Below, piece by piece: positions 1-10,487 of a stretch of 64,000 nt of DNA. Under the pieces are notes generated by a model that saw only the letters and a program-made list of their open reading frames with translations, did no database searches and was not told the origin of the DNA. Origin of the DNA: Vreelandella jeotgali Hwa (GTDB taxonomy: Bacteria > Pseudomonadota > Gammaproteobacteria > Pseudomonadales > Halomonadaceae); contig NZ_AMQY01000018.1 of NCBI RefSeq assembly GCF_000334215.1, positions 62,001-126,000 of the forward strand. The letters are read 5' to 3'. Position numbers and translations under genes: made by a program. Position 1 is the stretch's first letter. Each line of letters starts with the position of its first letter.

Positions 1-189
1 CTGCGGACCGTCATCGCGTACGGCCTGGCCGATCTGGCCTTCCACCAGCCGGCGAATGACCCAGGGCCCCAGCCACAAACACAGCAGCAGCGCCGTCAGC
101 GCCGCCAGAATCACACGCAGGGTCAAATAGTTGAATACCTGGAAGGCGCTTTGATACTGCGCCAGAAGGTTTGCCAGATGAAGTAACAT
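1..189 (-). CDS. mraY: MraY, phospho-MurNAc-pentapeptide transferase (N-terminal part)
   Basis: Only the first 63 codons lie in the window; the gene runs off the left edge. The translation starts [20 protein letters not shown] and continues into a hydrophobic first membrane span and the motif [18 protein letters not shown], typical of MraY N-termini. MraY is the inner-membrane enzyme that transfers phospho-MurNAc-pentapeptide from UDP to undecaprenyl phosphate, making lipid I. It follows murF by 14 bp on the same strand, the usual dcw-cluster order. Identification rests on the N-terminal match and position. Confidence 0.9.
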   Translation of the reverse strand, partial: MLLHLANLLAQYQSAFQVFNYLTLRVILAALTALLLCLWLGPWVIRRLVEGQIGQAVRDDGPQ

Positions 190-203
190 GAACGGCGCTT
201 ACC

Positions 204-1562
204 TTATGATTGATCCGTGCGCAGGGCGGCAACCAGACGCTCCATGCCCGCGCTTCGAGAGCCCTTGACCAGCAGGCTGGTGCCGTTGGGCAACGCGTCC
301 TGCAAATGCGCTTCCAGCGCGGCGTAATCGTTGAAATGGAGACCGTCGCCAAACGCCGCGCTTGCGGGCCGGGTAGCCTCGCCCAGGGTATAGAGCGCGT
401 CCAGCCCCAAGTCGGCGGCGTGTCGGCCGACATCGGCATGCAGCCGGTCGGACGCCTCGCCCAGTTCCCCCATCGCCCCCAGGACGCACCAGCGTGGCGC
501 CGGGAAACGCGCCAGCGTATCCAGTGCCGCTTTCACCGCACCGGGGTTGGCGTTGTAGGAATCGTCCAGCAGGGTGCCATCGCGCACCCCGGGCAGTACG
601 GCCAGGCGCCCGGCGAGCGACTCGGCGCAGCAGAGCCCGTCCACCACGTCGGAGGCGCTCATGCCCAGACTCAGCGCCGCCGCTGCGGCCGCCAGCGCAT
701 TGCTGACGTTATGCTCTCCGGCCAGCCCGAGACGGACCTGCCCCGCCGCTTCGCCGTTGACCGTCAGCGTGAAAGCATAACGCCCCCGGGCATCGCAGGA
801 AAGCGCCCGAGCGCCTACATCGGCCTCGGGGTGGAGGCCGAAGCTCATGACCCTGCGCGGCTCAGCGCACGCGGCCCAGAAGGCAAAATATACGTCGTCA
901 CGGTTGAGAACCGCCACGCCGTCGGCGGGTAAGCCCTGAAGGATTTCACTCTTGGCCTGGGCGATATGGCCCAAGCCGCCAAACTCACCGACGTGGGCAC
1001 CCGTCACATTGGTAATCACCGCCACACGCGGCACGGCGAGCCGCGTCGTCCAGGCAATTTCACCACAATGGCTGGCACCCAGCTCGACCACCGCCGCCCG
1101 GTGACGGCTTTCCAGCGCCAGCAGCGTCAGCGGCGCGCCGATGGCATTGTTGAGGTTGCCCCGGGTGGCATGGACCGGCCCGAGCGGCGCCAGCAGCGCC
1201 GCAACCAGCTCCTTGACCGTCGTTTTACCGCTGTTGCCGGTGACGCCCACCAGCGGTGCGGTAAAGTGATGCCGCCAGTGCCGCGCCAACAGCCCCAGCG
1301 CCAGCCGGGTATCCGAGCAGGTCAGCGTGGGCAGCGTCCCGGCGCAGGGGCGCTCTACCAGAACGGCTGCCGCTCCCCGGCGCTGCGCCTCAACCACGAA
1401 GTCGTGGCCGTCAAAACGCTCACCGACAAGCGCCACAAACAGGCACCCCGGTACGATGGAGCGAGTATCGGTCACGACGCCGGCAAGCGCTGGCCCTGCC
1501 CCGGCACCCTCGTGCCGAGCGCCGGTAGCGGCAGCCACGCTGTCCAGCGTCATGGGCGTCAT
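204..1562 (-). CDS. murF: MurF, UDP-MurNAc-tripeptide--D-Ala-D-Ala ligase
   Basis: This cytoplasmic Mur ligase adds D-Ala-D-Ala to UDP-MurNAc-tripeptide, the last soluble step of peptidoglycan precursor synthesis. The 452-aa product has the Mur N-terminal uridine-binding domain, an ATP P-loop reading GVTGNSGKTTVKEL near residue 108, and the central motif DDSYNANPGAVKAAL near residue 330, with a C-terminal Mur ligase domain after it. Length matches the family. The start codon overlaps the murE stop by 4 bp (ATGA), indicating translational coupling. Confidence 0.96.
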   Translation of the reverse strand: MTPMTLDSVAAATGARHEGAGAGPALAGVVTDTRSIVPGCLFVALVGERFDGHDFVVEAQRRGAAAVLVERPCAGTLPTLTCSDTRLALGLLARHWRHHFTAPLVGVTGNSGKTTVKELVAALLAPLGPVHATRGNLNNAIGAPLTLLALESRHRAAVVELGASHCGEIAWTTRLAVPRVAVITNVTGAHVGEFGGLGHIAQAKSEILQGLPADGVAVLNRDDVYFAFWAACAEPRRVMSFGLHPEADVGARALSCDARGRYAFTLTVNGEAAGQVRLGLAGEHNVSNALAAAAAALSLGMSASDVVDGLCCAESLAGRLAVLPGVRDGTLLDDSYNANPGAVKAALDTLARFPAPRWCVLGAMGELGEASDRLHADVGRHAADLGLDALYTLGEATRPASAAFGDGLHFNDYAALEAHLQDALPNGTSLLVKGSRSAGMERLVAALRTDQS

Positions 1563-3052
1563 GTGGCACTCCGCGCGAGCATGGCCTGGCGAACTTCATC
1601 GCTGTCGCGGTAGGGATGGCGCACATCGTTGATTTCCTGATAGGCCTCATGTCCCTTGCCGGCAACCAGAATCACATCCTCGGCGCCGGCGCGAGCAATG
1701 ACCTCGGCAATGGCTCGACGACGATCGCCGATTTCTTCCACATCGGCCGAGTCTTCAAACCCGGCCAGGATGTCCTGCCGTATGCTGTCCGGCGCTTCCG
1801 TACGCGGATTGTCATCGGTCACCACGCAGCGGTCGGCCTGCGCCTGGGCGGCGCTGGCCATTCCCGTCCGTTTGCCGCTATCACGGTCGCCGCCGCAACC
1901 AAAGACACACCACAGCCGGCCGGCGCTGCCCAGGTGGGCACGCAATGCCAGCAGCGCATTTTCCAGTGCGTTGGGCGTGTGCGCGTAGTCCACGACAACG
2001 CTCGGCGCTCCCGCTTCCCGGTGCAGTTCCATACGCCCCGGCACCGGACGAATACGCCCGGCGGCCTCGACCAGCGCATCAATCGGCTCGCCCATGCCGT
2101 ACAGGGTGGCCATGGCCAGCAGCACGTTATCCAGGTTGAAACGCCCCATCAGGTTGAGCGACAGCGCCTTTTCCGCATCGGGCGTGGCAATCAGCGCCTG
2201 CTGCCCGCTGGCATGCGGGTTCCATTCGAGCACCCGCAGCGTTACCGCCTCGTCCTCACCGACGGCGAGCACCCGGGTGCTGTCATGGCAGCCGGAAAGC
2301 ATCAGCCGCGCCAGCGGGTCGTCGCCGTTGACCACCGCCAGGGAGAGCTCGCGGCGACGAAACAGCTTGGCCTTGGCGGCGGCGTAGGCGGTCATGCTGC
2401 CGTGATAATCCAGGTGATCACGGGTCAGATTGGTAAACACCCCGGCAGTGACGTTGACTGCCTCCAGCCGCTGCTGATCCAGCGCATGGGACGATGCCTC
2501 CAGCGCCACGCGCTTGAACCCCTGGCGGGCCATATTGCCCAGCGTTGCCTGTAGCGCCAGCGGCCCCGGCGTGGTCAGTCCGGCATCGGCGAGCGCGCCG
2601 GCACGGCCGATGCCCAGAGTGCCGACCACGCCGGCGGGCGTTTCCAGCTGCTCGCTGAGATCGGCGATATAGTGGGTTACCGAGCTTTTGCCGTTGGTGC
2701 CGGTCACCGCCATGACCTCCAGCTCATCGGGCACGGCAAACAGCATCTGGCCCAGTTCTCCCAGCCTCAGCGCCAGATAGGGCATGGTCAGCACGCGCCC
2801 GTCGAGGCGGATGTCGCCGTCGCGCGCGTGCTTGAGCACCAGGGCGGCGCCGGCCTCGAGCGCCAAGTCGATAAAGTCGCGCCCGTCCGCCTGGCTGCCG
2901 GGCACGGCCACAAAAATATCGCCGTCGACCACTTCCCGGGAGTCGCTGACCAGGCGGATGGCGTCGGGTAATGCGGGCAGCTCTGCCGGCAGGGTCGACG
3001 TGGGCCACACCTGCTCCAGAGCCTTGATGACATCGCTAGCCGTCAGTGTCAT
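1559..3052 (-). CDS. murE: MurE, UDP-MurNAc-Ala-Glu--meso-diaminopimelate ligase
   Basis: This 497-aa Mur ligase adds the third residue of the stem peptide. The P-loop reads VTGTNGKSSVTHYIAD near residue 115. The motif DDNPRTEAP near residue 407 is the DNPR signature of the meso-DAP-specific MurE class, so the peptidoglycan should be the usual Gram-negative type. The start follows the sequence AAGGGGAACGC, a purine-rich ribosome site. The 248-bp gap to ftsI is unusually wide for a dcw cluster and holds a degenerate tandem repeat. Confidence 0.96.
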   Translation of the reverse strand: MTLTASDVIKALEQVWPTSTLPAELPALPDAIRLVSDSREVVDGDIFVAVPGSQADGRDFIDLALEAGAALVLKHARDGDIRLDGRVLTMPYLALRLGELGQMLFAVPDELEVMAVTGTNGKSSVTHYIADLSEQLETPAGVVGTLGIGRAGALADAGLTTPGPLALQATLGNMARQGFKRVALEASSHALDQQRLEAVNVTAGVFTNLTRDHLDYHGSMTAYAAAKAKLFRRRELSLAVVNGDDPLARLMLSGCHDSTRVLAVGEDEAVTLRVLEWNPHASGQQALIATPDAEKALSLNLMGRFNLDNVLLAMATLYGMGEPIDALVEAAGRIRPVPGRMELHREAGAPSVVVDYAHTPNALENALLALRAHLGSAGRLWCVFGCGGDRDSGKRTGMASAAQAQADRCVVTDDNPRTEAPDSIRQDILAGFEDSADVEEIGDRRRAIAEVIARAGAEDVILVAGKGHEAYQEINDVRHPYRDSDEVRQAMLARSAT

Positions 3053-3059
3053 GCGTTCC

Positions 3060-3147
3060 CCTTCAACTGTTCTTCTCCTTCAACTTTTATCCTTTAACTG
3101 TTTTCCAACCACCGTTATCCAACCACTGTGATCCACCCACTTTTCAT
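3060..3147. repeat. Degenerate ~14-bp tandem repeat upstream of murE
   Basis: Six units of mostly 14 bp (17, 14, 14, 14, 14, 15), each beginning CC on the + strand, lie within the ftsI-murE gap. Read in the murE sense, units look like ATAACGGTGGTTGG, AAAACAGTTAAAGG and ATAAAAGTTGAAGG. Each therefore ends in a GG-containing, Shine-Dalgarno-like purine run, and the last sits directly before the murE ribosome site. The units are imperfect. The period and shared purine end are visible by eye; function is unknown. Confidence 0.7.
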
Positions 3148-3300
3148 CCATCCGCTGGTGTTCTTCGGCTTTCCTGTTCCCCGGCTTTGCTCTTTCGACA
3201 GCACCGATTCGGTAAAGCCTTCAACCTGCGAGGATTTTAACCCCCAAAGCGTTCAGTCTGAAAAGCGCCATACCCTGCAAAGCCCGGGGCAGCGGCGGGA

Positions 3301-5010
3301 TCAATCGGCATCCCGAGCGTCGGGCGGCACGTCCAGCAGGCGCAGGGCATTGCCGGCCACATCCGAAAAGACCGGCGCGGCGACGGCGCCACCGTAAAAC
3401 TCGCCGGCCTGGGGATGATCAAGCATCACGGACGTCACGATACGCGGATCGGAGGCCGGCGCAATGCCGACAAACACGCTGCGATAGGCATCCTTGTCGT
3501 AACCCTGGGCGCCGGTCTTGCGTACGGTACCGGTCTTGCCCGCCACGCGGTAGCCTTCCACCCGTGCCCGGCGTCCGCCGGCATTGGGCCCGACCACTTT
3601 CTCGAGCATGCCCAGCAGCTGGCTGGCCACCTCGGGTTCCATGACCGGCTCGCCCGGCGGCGGGTCATCGCGCTTTAACAGCGAGGGCGGCAAACGCCGG
3701 CCCTGATGCGCGATCGCGGTGTACGCGCTGGCCAGCTGGACGGCCGACACCGACAGCCCGTAGCCATACGCCAGCGAGGCGCGCTCGCTGCGGGAAAAAT
3801 CCAGCATATCGGGCAGGCTGCCGCTCGCCTCGCCGGGGAAGCCGGTGCCCGGATTGCGGGCAAACCCCAGGGCGTTATAGCGCTCCCGGATGGCGCTGTC
3901 ATCGAGTTTCAGCGCCAACCGCGACATGCCGATATTGGACGACTTGACCAGCACATTGGTGAGGCTGAGCTTACCGTAATTGCGAAAATCGCGAATGGTA
4001 TAACCGTCGATACGCATCCAGCCCGGCGCGGTATCAATTACCGTGTCGGGCGTGAAGCGCTCGCGTTCCAGTACGGTTGACATCGCCAGCGGCTTGACCA
4101 CCGAACCCGGCTCGAAAACGTCCACCAGCGCCTGATTGCGTAGCCCTCGCGGGTCCAGCCCGGCGCGATTATTGGGGTTGTAGGATGGCAGGTTGACCAT
4201 CGCCAGCACTTCGCCGGTGCGGGCGTCGAGCATCACCAGCACGCCGCCTTCGGCGTTGTTGTCTTCCACTGCTTCGCGCAGCTCGCGGTAGGCCATGTAC
4301 TGCAGACGCTGGTCGATCGACAGGGTCAGATCGCCTCCGGGCCGGGCCTCGCGCATGACGTCCAGCTCGCGCACCAGCCGGCCACGACGATCCTGAAGAA
4401 TTTGACGCTCACCCGGCTGGCCCGCCAGGTAGGACTGATAGGCCAGTTCGAGACCTTCCTGCCCCTTGTCGTCGACGTTGGTGACGCCCACCAGCTGGGC
4501 GGCCACCTCGCCGGCGGGATAGTAACGCTTGTATTCCCGGCGGGAATGCACGCCGGCCATCTGCATGTCCAGCACCTTTTGTGCTGCCCGCGGCGTTAAT
4601 CGCCGTCGCAGATACATGAATTCGTGGTCACTATAGCGCGCCACCCGGCTGTCGAATGTCAGCAGGCTCATGCCCAGCGCCTGGGACAGCACGACTCGGC
4701 TGACCGGATCAGCGGGCAACTTGCCGGGGTTGGCCCAGAGCGTTACGACGGGGGTGGAAATCGCCAGCGGCTCGCCGTGGCGATCGGTGATCATGCCGCG
4801 ATGGGCGGGAATAGTTTCATGCCGCAGGGTGCGGGCATCGCCCTGACTTTGCAGAAAAGGACGGTCGATAACCTGCAGCAGGGTAATTCGCCCAATCAGC
4901 ACCGCAGCCACGAGGAGCATCATCCCCATCATGAAGCGGAAGCGTCCCCGCCCCAACGGCGGCGCAACACTTGACGAGGTGGACGGCCCTTCACGACGCC
5001 GATTGCTCAC
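3301..5010 (-). CDS. ftsI: FtsI (PBP3), septal peptidoglycan transpeptidase
   Basis: This class B penicillin-binding protein cross-links septal peptidoglycan in the divisome. The 569-aa product has one membrane anchor (about residues 26-46), a dimerisation/pedestal domain and a transpeptidase domain. The three active-site motifs are present: SVVK with catalytic Ser303, SSN at 357-359 and KTG at 492-494. The start overlaps the ftsL end by 4 bp. It is the target of several beta-lactams (family knowledge). The product ends DARDAD after a normal C-terminus. Confidence 0.97.
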   Translation of the reverse strand: MSNRRREGPSTSSSVAPPLGRGRFRFMMGMMLLVAAVLIGRITLLQVIDRPFLQSQGDARTLRHETIPAHRGMITDRHGEPLAISTPVVTLWANPGKLPADPVSRVVLSQALGMSLLTFDSRVARYSDHEFMYLRRRLTPRAAQKVLDMQMAGVHSRREYKRYYPAGEVAAQLVGVTNVDDKGQEGLELAYQSYLAGQPGERQILQDRRGRLVRELDVMREARPGGDLTLSIDQRLQYMAYRELREAVEDNNAEGGVLVMLDARTGEVLAMVNLPSYNPNNRAGLDPRGLRNQALVDVFEPGSVVKPLAMSTVLERERFTPDTVIDTAPGWMRIDGYTIRDFRNYGKLSLTNVLVKSSNIGMSRLALKLDDSAIRERYNALGFARNPGTGFPGEASGSLPDMLDFSRSERASLAYGYGLSVSAVQLASAYTAIAHQGRRLPPSLLKRDDPPPGEPVMEPEVASQLLGMLEKVVGPNAGGRRARVEGYRVAGKTGTVRKTGAQGYDKDAYRSVFVGIAPASDPRIVTSVMLDHPQAGEFYGGAVAAPVFSDVAGNALRLLDVPPDARDAD

Positions 5011-5366
5011 GGTTCAATCACCTCAACGTCATGAACATCGGGAATACGCATGCGCAGGCGCTCCGTGGCAATTCGTTCAATCCGCGCCGGCGTTGACCAG
5101 GCGCCGTCTTCCAGCAGCAGCTGCCCCCACTCGGTGTGCAGCTGATTGCCTTCGCGCTCCAGGGTTTGCAGCTCGGCGTACTGCACGCGCGTTAGGTGGG
5201 TGGTAACCACAATGCCCATGCCGCTCGCCAGGCAGGCCAGCAGCAGCAAACCGATGGTCAGCGGCCAGGGTCGCAGGCAGACACGCAGCGAGCGGGGCCG
5301 CTCGGCAATGGCGAGCCACTGGCGCACCCCCTTTTTTGTTTGCCGGGGAACGGCATTGCCGGCCAT
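5007..5366 (-). CDS. ftsL: FtsL, divisome membrane protein
   Basis: A 119-aa bitopic membrane protein with a cytoplasmic N-terminus of about 33 residues, one hydrophobic span (LTIGLLLLACLASGMGIVV) and a periplasmic heptad-rich segment (YAELQTLEREGNQLHTEWGQ). It ends with the conserved ERIATERLRMRIPD region. FtsL forms the FtsQLB complex that activates FtsWI. It sits between rsmH and ftsI as in other dcw clusters. Sequence conservation is low in this family, so position and architecture carry the call. Confidence 0.92.
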   Translation of the reverse strand: MAGNAVPRQTKKGVRQWLAIAERPRSLRVCLRPWPLTIGLLLLACLASGMGIVVTTHLTRVQYAELQTLEREGNQLHTEWGQLLLEDGAWSTPARIERIATERLRMRIPDVHDVEVIEP

Positions 5367-6325
5367 TACGCCCCCAACTTGCGCGCGGCCCGCATCACGG
5401 CGCTGCGCGCGCGGGGGTTGTCGGCCACCTCACCATCGCCGGCCTTTTGCGCCTTGCCCAGCGTTTCCAGGCGGCGGTTCAGCTGGTCATCGCGTAACGG
5501 CAGCCCCCGGGGCACATGGGTATCGCCGCGAACGTGGTGGCGAATAAAGCGCTTGACGCGACGATCTTCCAGGGAATGAAAGCTGATCACCACCAGGTGG
5601 CCGCCGGGCGCCAGGGCTTCAAGCGCGGCGTCGAGCGCGGCGTCGAGCTGCTCCAGCTCGCCGTTGAGATAGATCCGCAGCCCCTGGAATGCACGGGTGG
5701 CCGGATGCCGGCCCTTTTCCCAGGCAGGGTGCGCTTCCTTCAGAACCTCGGCCAGGTCCACCGTGCGGGTAAACGGCGCCTCCTTGCGCCGGGTTACCAC
5801 GGCGCGAGCCAGGCGTTTGGCAAAGCGTTCTTCACCGTAGGTCTTGAAAACCCGGGCAATCTCGGCTTCTCCGGCGCGGGCGAGAAATTCGGCTGCGCTT
5901 TGCCCCTGCGTCGGGTCCATGCGCATATCCAGGGGGCCATCGCGCATGAAACTGAAGCCGCGCTCCGGGTCATCCAGCTGCGGTGACGACACGCCGATAT
6001 CCAGCAGCACGCCGGCAAGCCGGCCGTATACGCCCTGCTCACGAGCGAAGTCACCGAGCTGTGCAAAAGGCTGTTGCGCCGCATGAAAGCGGGAATCGGC
6101 TATCGCCTCGGCAGCCGTCATGGCCTGGGGATCACGGTCCATGGCCAGCAGCCGGCCGTCAGCCTCCAGCCGCTGCAAAATGCTGCGGGAGTGCCCGCCG
6201 CGGCCAAAGGTGCCGTCCAGGTAGACACCGTTCGGATCATGTACGAGGGTATCCACCGCGCCGTCCAGCAGGACGCTGGTGTGGCCAAAGCGCGCGGCTG
6301 TTTGATCCGCTTCGGTTAAAGGCAT
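5366..6325 (-). CDS. rsmH: RsmH (MraW), 16S rRNA C1402 N4-methyltransferase
   Basis: An S-adenosylmethionine-dependent methyltransferase that modifies C1402 in the ribosomal P site. The translation from 6325 begins [20 protein letters not shown] and has the family motifs [16 protein letters not shown] (SAM binding) and [20 protein letters not shown]. At 319 aa it matches the family. An in-frame ATG at 6340 adds five residues; longer versions run into non-conserved sequence. It is the first gene of the dcw cluster here. No mraZ lies between it and rnpB. Confidence 0.95.
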   Translation of the reverse strand: MPLTEADQTAARFGHTSVLLDGAVDTLVHDPNGVYLDGTFGRGGHSRSILQRLEADGRLLAMDRDPQAMTAAEAIADSRFHAAQQPFAQLGDFAREQGVYGRLAGVLLDIGVSSPQLDDPERGFSFMRDGPLDMRMDPTQGQSAAEFLARAGEAEIARVFKTYGEERFAKRLARAVVTRRKEAPFTRTVDLAEVLKEAHPAWEKGRHPATRAFQGLRIYLNGELEQLDAALDAALEALAPGGHLVVISFHSLEDRRVKRFIRHHVRGDTHVPRGLPLRDDQLNRRLETLGKAQKAGDGEVADNPRARSAVMRAARKLGA

Positions 6326-6461
6326 GTGACTCTCACGCATAGGACAACAAACGGATACCCATGAACCAACAGCGCACTGGATGCGGGGATACACGGGCGC
6401 GGCCGGCCAAAGGCAGCCGGCTATGTTACGCGGAACGCCGCTGCGTCCCGATATTGATGGG

Positions 6462-6808
<347 letters not shown>

Positions 6809-6813
6809 GGGCA

Positions 6814-6842
6814 AGCATACCAGCGCGCCTTCCCGGCCTCAA
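6814..6842 (-). promoter_or_regulatory. Sigma-70-type promoter of rnpB
   Basis: On the minus strand a -35 box TTGAGG (6837-6842) and a -10 box TATGCT (6814-6819) are separated by exactly 17 bp. They place the start of transcription near 6807, matching the expected 5' end of RNase P RNA. This is a prediction from sequence. Confidence 0.7.
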
Positions 6843-6878
6843 TCGCCATCGAGCGCCTGACCGGCATGAATCATCATG

Positions 6879-7730
6879 CTACTCCTTGAGCGCCTGAAGC
6901 CGTGCGTACCAGACCTGTTTACGCCCTCCCAGCAGCCGTGCGGCAACCGCAGCGCCCTGCTTGACGCCGACCCCTTCGGCCAGCAGGGCCGCCAGCAGCG
7001 CGTCCGCCGACAGGTTTTGCTGCTCGTGATCGGCTTGCGGGGTAGCACCGGCGATCATCACCACAAACTCGCCCCGGGCCTGATCGGGGTCATCGCGCAG
7101 CTGCTCGCTCAGCGCCGCCGGGGTGCCGGAGAGAAACGTCTCGAAGGTTTTGGTCAGCTCCCGGGCCAGCACCAGATGGCGGTCGGGCATTACCGCTTCG
7201 AGCGTGTCGAGGGTATGGCGAATACGGTGCGGGGTTTCATAGAACACCAGGGTTTCGTCGCGTTCCTGCAAGGCTTCCAGCGCCTGTCGGCGTGGCCCGG
7301 ACCGGGCCGGAAGAAATCCGCCGAAACGAAAACGGTCGGTGGGCAGTCCGGCGCCGCTCAAGGCGGTAATCAGCGCCGACGGCCCGGGCACCGGCACTAC
7401 CGGGTACGTCTGAGCGCGCAGCTCGCGCACCACAATAAATCCCGGATCGCTGATCAGGGGCGTACCGGCATCGCTGATCAGCGCGACATCCTCGCCGGCT
7501 TCCAGGTATTGCCTGAGCTGCGTCACTCGTGCCGCTTCATTGTGTTCGTGCAGCGACAGCATGGGTACGCGTATTCCCAGGCGCCCGAGCAGCCGGCTGC
7601 TGTGACGCGTATCCTCGGCGGCAATGCGCGATACGCTGCCCAGGATTTCCGCGGCTCGTGTGCCCAGGTCGCCCAGATTCCCAATCGGTGTGGCAACCAC
7701 GTACAATGTACCCATACGCCTGTGTGTCAT
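6879..7730 (-). CDS. rsmI: RsmI, 16S rRNA C1402 2'-O-methyltransferase
   Basis: A tetrapyrrole-methylase-fold SAM enzyme that 2'-O-methylates C1402, the nucleotide also modified by RsmH nearby. The translation starts MTHRRMGTLYVVATPIGNLG and has AAEDTRHSSRLL, ALISDAGTPLISDPG and VPVPGPSALITALSGAGL, all RsmI landmarks. The start at 7730 is chosen because AGGAGA lies a few bases upstream; it gives 283 aa, close to family length. It diverges from lpoA, as is common in proteobacteria. Confidence 0.95.
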   Translation of the reverse strand: MTHRRMGTLYVVATPIGNLGDLGTRAAEILGSVSRIAAEDTRHSSRLLGRLGIRVPMLSLHEHNEAARVTQLRQYLEAGEDVALISDAGTPLISDPGFIVVRELRAQTYPVVPVPGPSALITALSGAGLPTDRFRFGGFLPARSGPRRQALEALQERDETLVFYETPHRIRHTLDTLEAVMPDRHLVLARELTKTFETFLSGTPAALSEQLRDDPDQARGEFVVMIAGATPQADHEQQNLSADALLAALLAEGVGVKQGAAVAARLLGGRKQVWYARLQALKE

Positions 7731-7908
7731 TTTGTCTCCTGTTAGCTTCAAGGGGCGAGATCGTTGCCACATGGCGACGGCCATCCGGCCGGCTCCGTCG
7801 TGGAGGCCGGCAATCGGAATGGCCAATGCCGCCTCAACGACCAGGCACAGCCGTGTCCGGATGCCGCGCGCAATGCCCGGGCGTTAACACCAATGAAGGA
7901 AAGGATAC

Positions 7909-9429
7909 ATGAAACCAATATTTCGTGGCCTGCTGGCGACTCTGTTCGCGGCATTGTTACTCGCCGGGTGTAGCGTTCAGCAACAAGCGCCGGAGGTGGT
8001 AGACCGCGCGCCCGCCGGCGACCCGGGCCAGCTGCTGGGCGAGGCCGAGCATCAGTCGGCGGCCCGGGCAGCGCAGACCCGACTCGAAGCCGCGCGTATT
8101 TTTGCCCGCCAGGGGCGCCGCGAGCGCGCTTACGACATCACCGACGGGCTGGATGAAAATTCACTGGCCAGCAACAACCGCGTGCGCTGGGCCGTACTGC
8201 ATTCGCAGCTGGCTCGCGCCCTGGATCATCCCCGCGCCGTCAAGCGTGCCACCGACATCCTCGATGACGAGTTGGCGATGTCGGCCGGCCAGCAAAGGGA
8301 GCTGATCCGACGCCGCCAATGGGCCCGCGAAGCCCTCGACCAGCCGGATCCCAAAAGCTTCAGAATGCCGGCCATTGACGGCAAGTCGATAAGCCGTATT
8401 GCGGTATTCCTGCCCGAGTCGGGCCCCTTGAGCAGCGTTGCCGCGACGCTGAAAAGCGCCATGCAAACCCATCGCCAGCAAACCGGCAGCAACGCCGAGC
8501 TGCGGTTTTTCGATTCCGCCGGCGCGTCGCTCGACGAGCTGTATCAGCGCGCCAACGCCATGAATGCCCAGGTGGTAATTGGCCCGCTGCAAAAAGACCG
8601 CGTTACCCGGCTGGAACAGCGCGACAGCGTCCCCCTGCCGACGCTGGCGCTCAACTACGGCAAAAACGACCACAACCAGGCCGGGCGTCTTTTCCAGTAC
8701 GGCCTGTCAGCGGAAGATGAAGCGCGCCAGGCCGCCGGGCGTGCGCTTCACGATGGCCACCGCGGGGTCGCCGTGATGGTGCCCGACAACGACTGGGGCG
8801 CGCGCGTTGGCGAAGCCTTTATTCAGGCTCTTCAGGAACAGGGCGGTCGCGTTACCCGGGCCGTACGCTACACCCCCGACGGCAACCCTGCTCGCGCGGT
8901 CCAGCGGGCGCTCAGCGTTCGCGGCGAGCGTGCTCGCCTCGGCGACACGGACGCCCTGTTTCTGCTCGCCGTGCCCAAGTATGCCCGCCAGGTACCGCCG
9001 CTGCTGGACTACTATTACGCGACCCAGCTGCCGGTTTACGCCACCTCGCACCTGTACGAGGGCGGGGAACAGCCGCGCCTGGACAAGGATCTCGACGGCA
9101 TCGATTTTGTTGATATCCCCTGGCAGATTCCCGATGCCGCTGCCGGCGGCGAAGAAGCCCTGCCCTTCTACAGCAGCTACCAGGCCTTGCGCGGTGAGGC
9201 CGACGCCACCATGTTCCGGCTGCTGGCCATGGGAGTGGATGCCTACGAGATCGGCACCGGCCTCGCCGATATCGCTTCCCTGCAGGATTTTCAGGGTGCC
9301 ACCGGGCGTCTTTCGCTGACCCGCGATGGACGTATTTATCGCGACCTGCCCTGGGCGGAGTTCCACAACGGCACGCCAGGGGCCATCCTCTCCAGCGGCA
9401 TGACGGACGCACAACCCGATAATGAGTGA
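7909..9429 (+). CDS. lpoA: LpoA-type lipoprotein activator of PBP1a
   Basis: A 506-aa outer-membrane lipoprotein of the LppC/LpoA family, known to stimulate the peptidoglycan synthase PBP1a from the outer membrane. It has a signal peptide with lipobox LLAGC and lipid-attachment Cys21, a helical N-terminal part, then a periplasmic-binding-protein-like domain from about residue 160 (ISRIAVFLPESGPLSSVAAT, VVIGPLQKDRVTRL, MVPDNDWGARVGEAF). A ribosome site AAGGA precedes the ATG. The end overlaps yraN by 8 bp, so the two are probably co-translated. Confidence 0.92.
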   Translation: MKPIFRGLLATLFAALLLAGCSVQQQAPEVVDRAPAGDPGQLLGEAEHQSAARAAQTRLEAARIFARQGRRERAYDITDGLDENSLASNNRVRWAVLHSQLARALDHPRAVKRATDILDDELAMSAGQQRELIRRRQWAREALDQPDPKSFRMPAIDGKSISRIAVFLPESGPLSSVAATLKSAMQTHRQQTGSNAELRFFDSAGASLDELYQRANAMNAQVVIGPLQKDRVTRLEQRDSVPLPTLALNYGKNDHNQAGRLFQYGLSAEDEARQAAGRALHDGHRGVAVMVPDNDWGARVGEAFIQALQEQGGRVTRAVRYTPDGNPARAVQRALSVRGERARLGDTDALFLLAVPKYARQVPPLLDYYYATQLPVYATSHLYEGGEQPRLDKDLDGIDFVDIPWQIPDAAAGGEEALPFYSSYQALRGEADATMFRLLAMGVDAYEIGTGLADIASLQDFQGATGRLSLTRDGRIYRDLPWAEFHNGTPGAILSSGMTDAQPDNE

Positions 9430-9790
9430 CCCGCGCACGGCACGGGCACGCGGCAGCGCCGTCGAAGGGCTTGCCGCCGAGTGGCTGGAAGAGCAGGGAC
9501 TCACGCTGTTGGGTCGCAATCACCACGCCAAAGGCGGCGAGCTGGATCTGGTCATGCAGGACGGTGACACTCTGGTGTTTGTCGAGGTCAAACACCGCCA
9601 AACCACGCGCTACGGCCATCCGCTGGAAACCGTGACCGCCCCCAAGCAGCGCCGCCTGATTCGGGCGGCGCGCACGTACCTGGCGCGGGAACAGCGCACA
9701 TGCCCCTGTCGCTTTGATATTCTTGCCGCTGTCGGGACCCCACCGGCACTGACGTTTGAATGGGTCAAGGCGGCCTTTGCAGCCTTTTGA
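9422..9790 (+). CDS. yraN: YraN family (UPF0102) nuclease-like protein
   Basis: A 122-aa member of the UPF0102 family, which has an endonuclease-like fold with residues resembling Holliday-junction resolvases. Motifs visible are GSAVEGLAAEWLEEQGL, the core GGELDLVMQDGDTLVFVEVK (the E-x-D...E-V-K catalytic-type pattern) and KQRRLIRAARTYL. Its cellular role is not settled. It starts inside the lpoA 3' end and is followed by diaA, the conserved rsmI-lpoA-yraN-diaA-dolP order. Confidence 0.9.
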   Translation: MSDPRTARARGSAVEGLAAEWLEEQGLTLLGRNHHAKGGELDLVMQDGDTLVFVEVKHRQTTRYGHPLETVTAPKQRRLIRAARTYLAREQRTCPCRFDILAAVGTPPALTFEWVKAAFAAF

Positions 9791-9807
9791 ATCAGGCCGC
9801 TATTTGA

Positions 9808-10446
<639 letters not shown>

Positions 10447-10487
10447 ACAGCCCTTCTCACCGGCCCCTTCTTCTCGGAGTGATCCTC

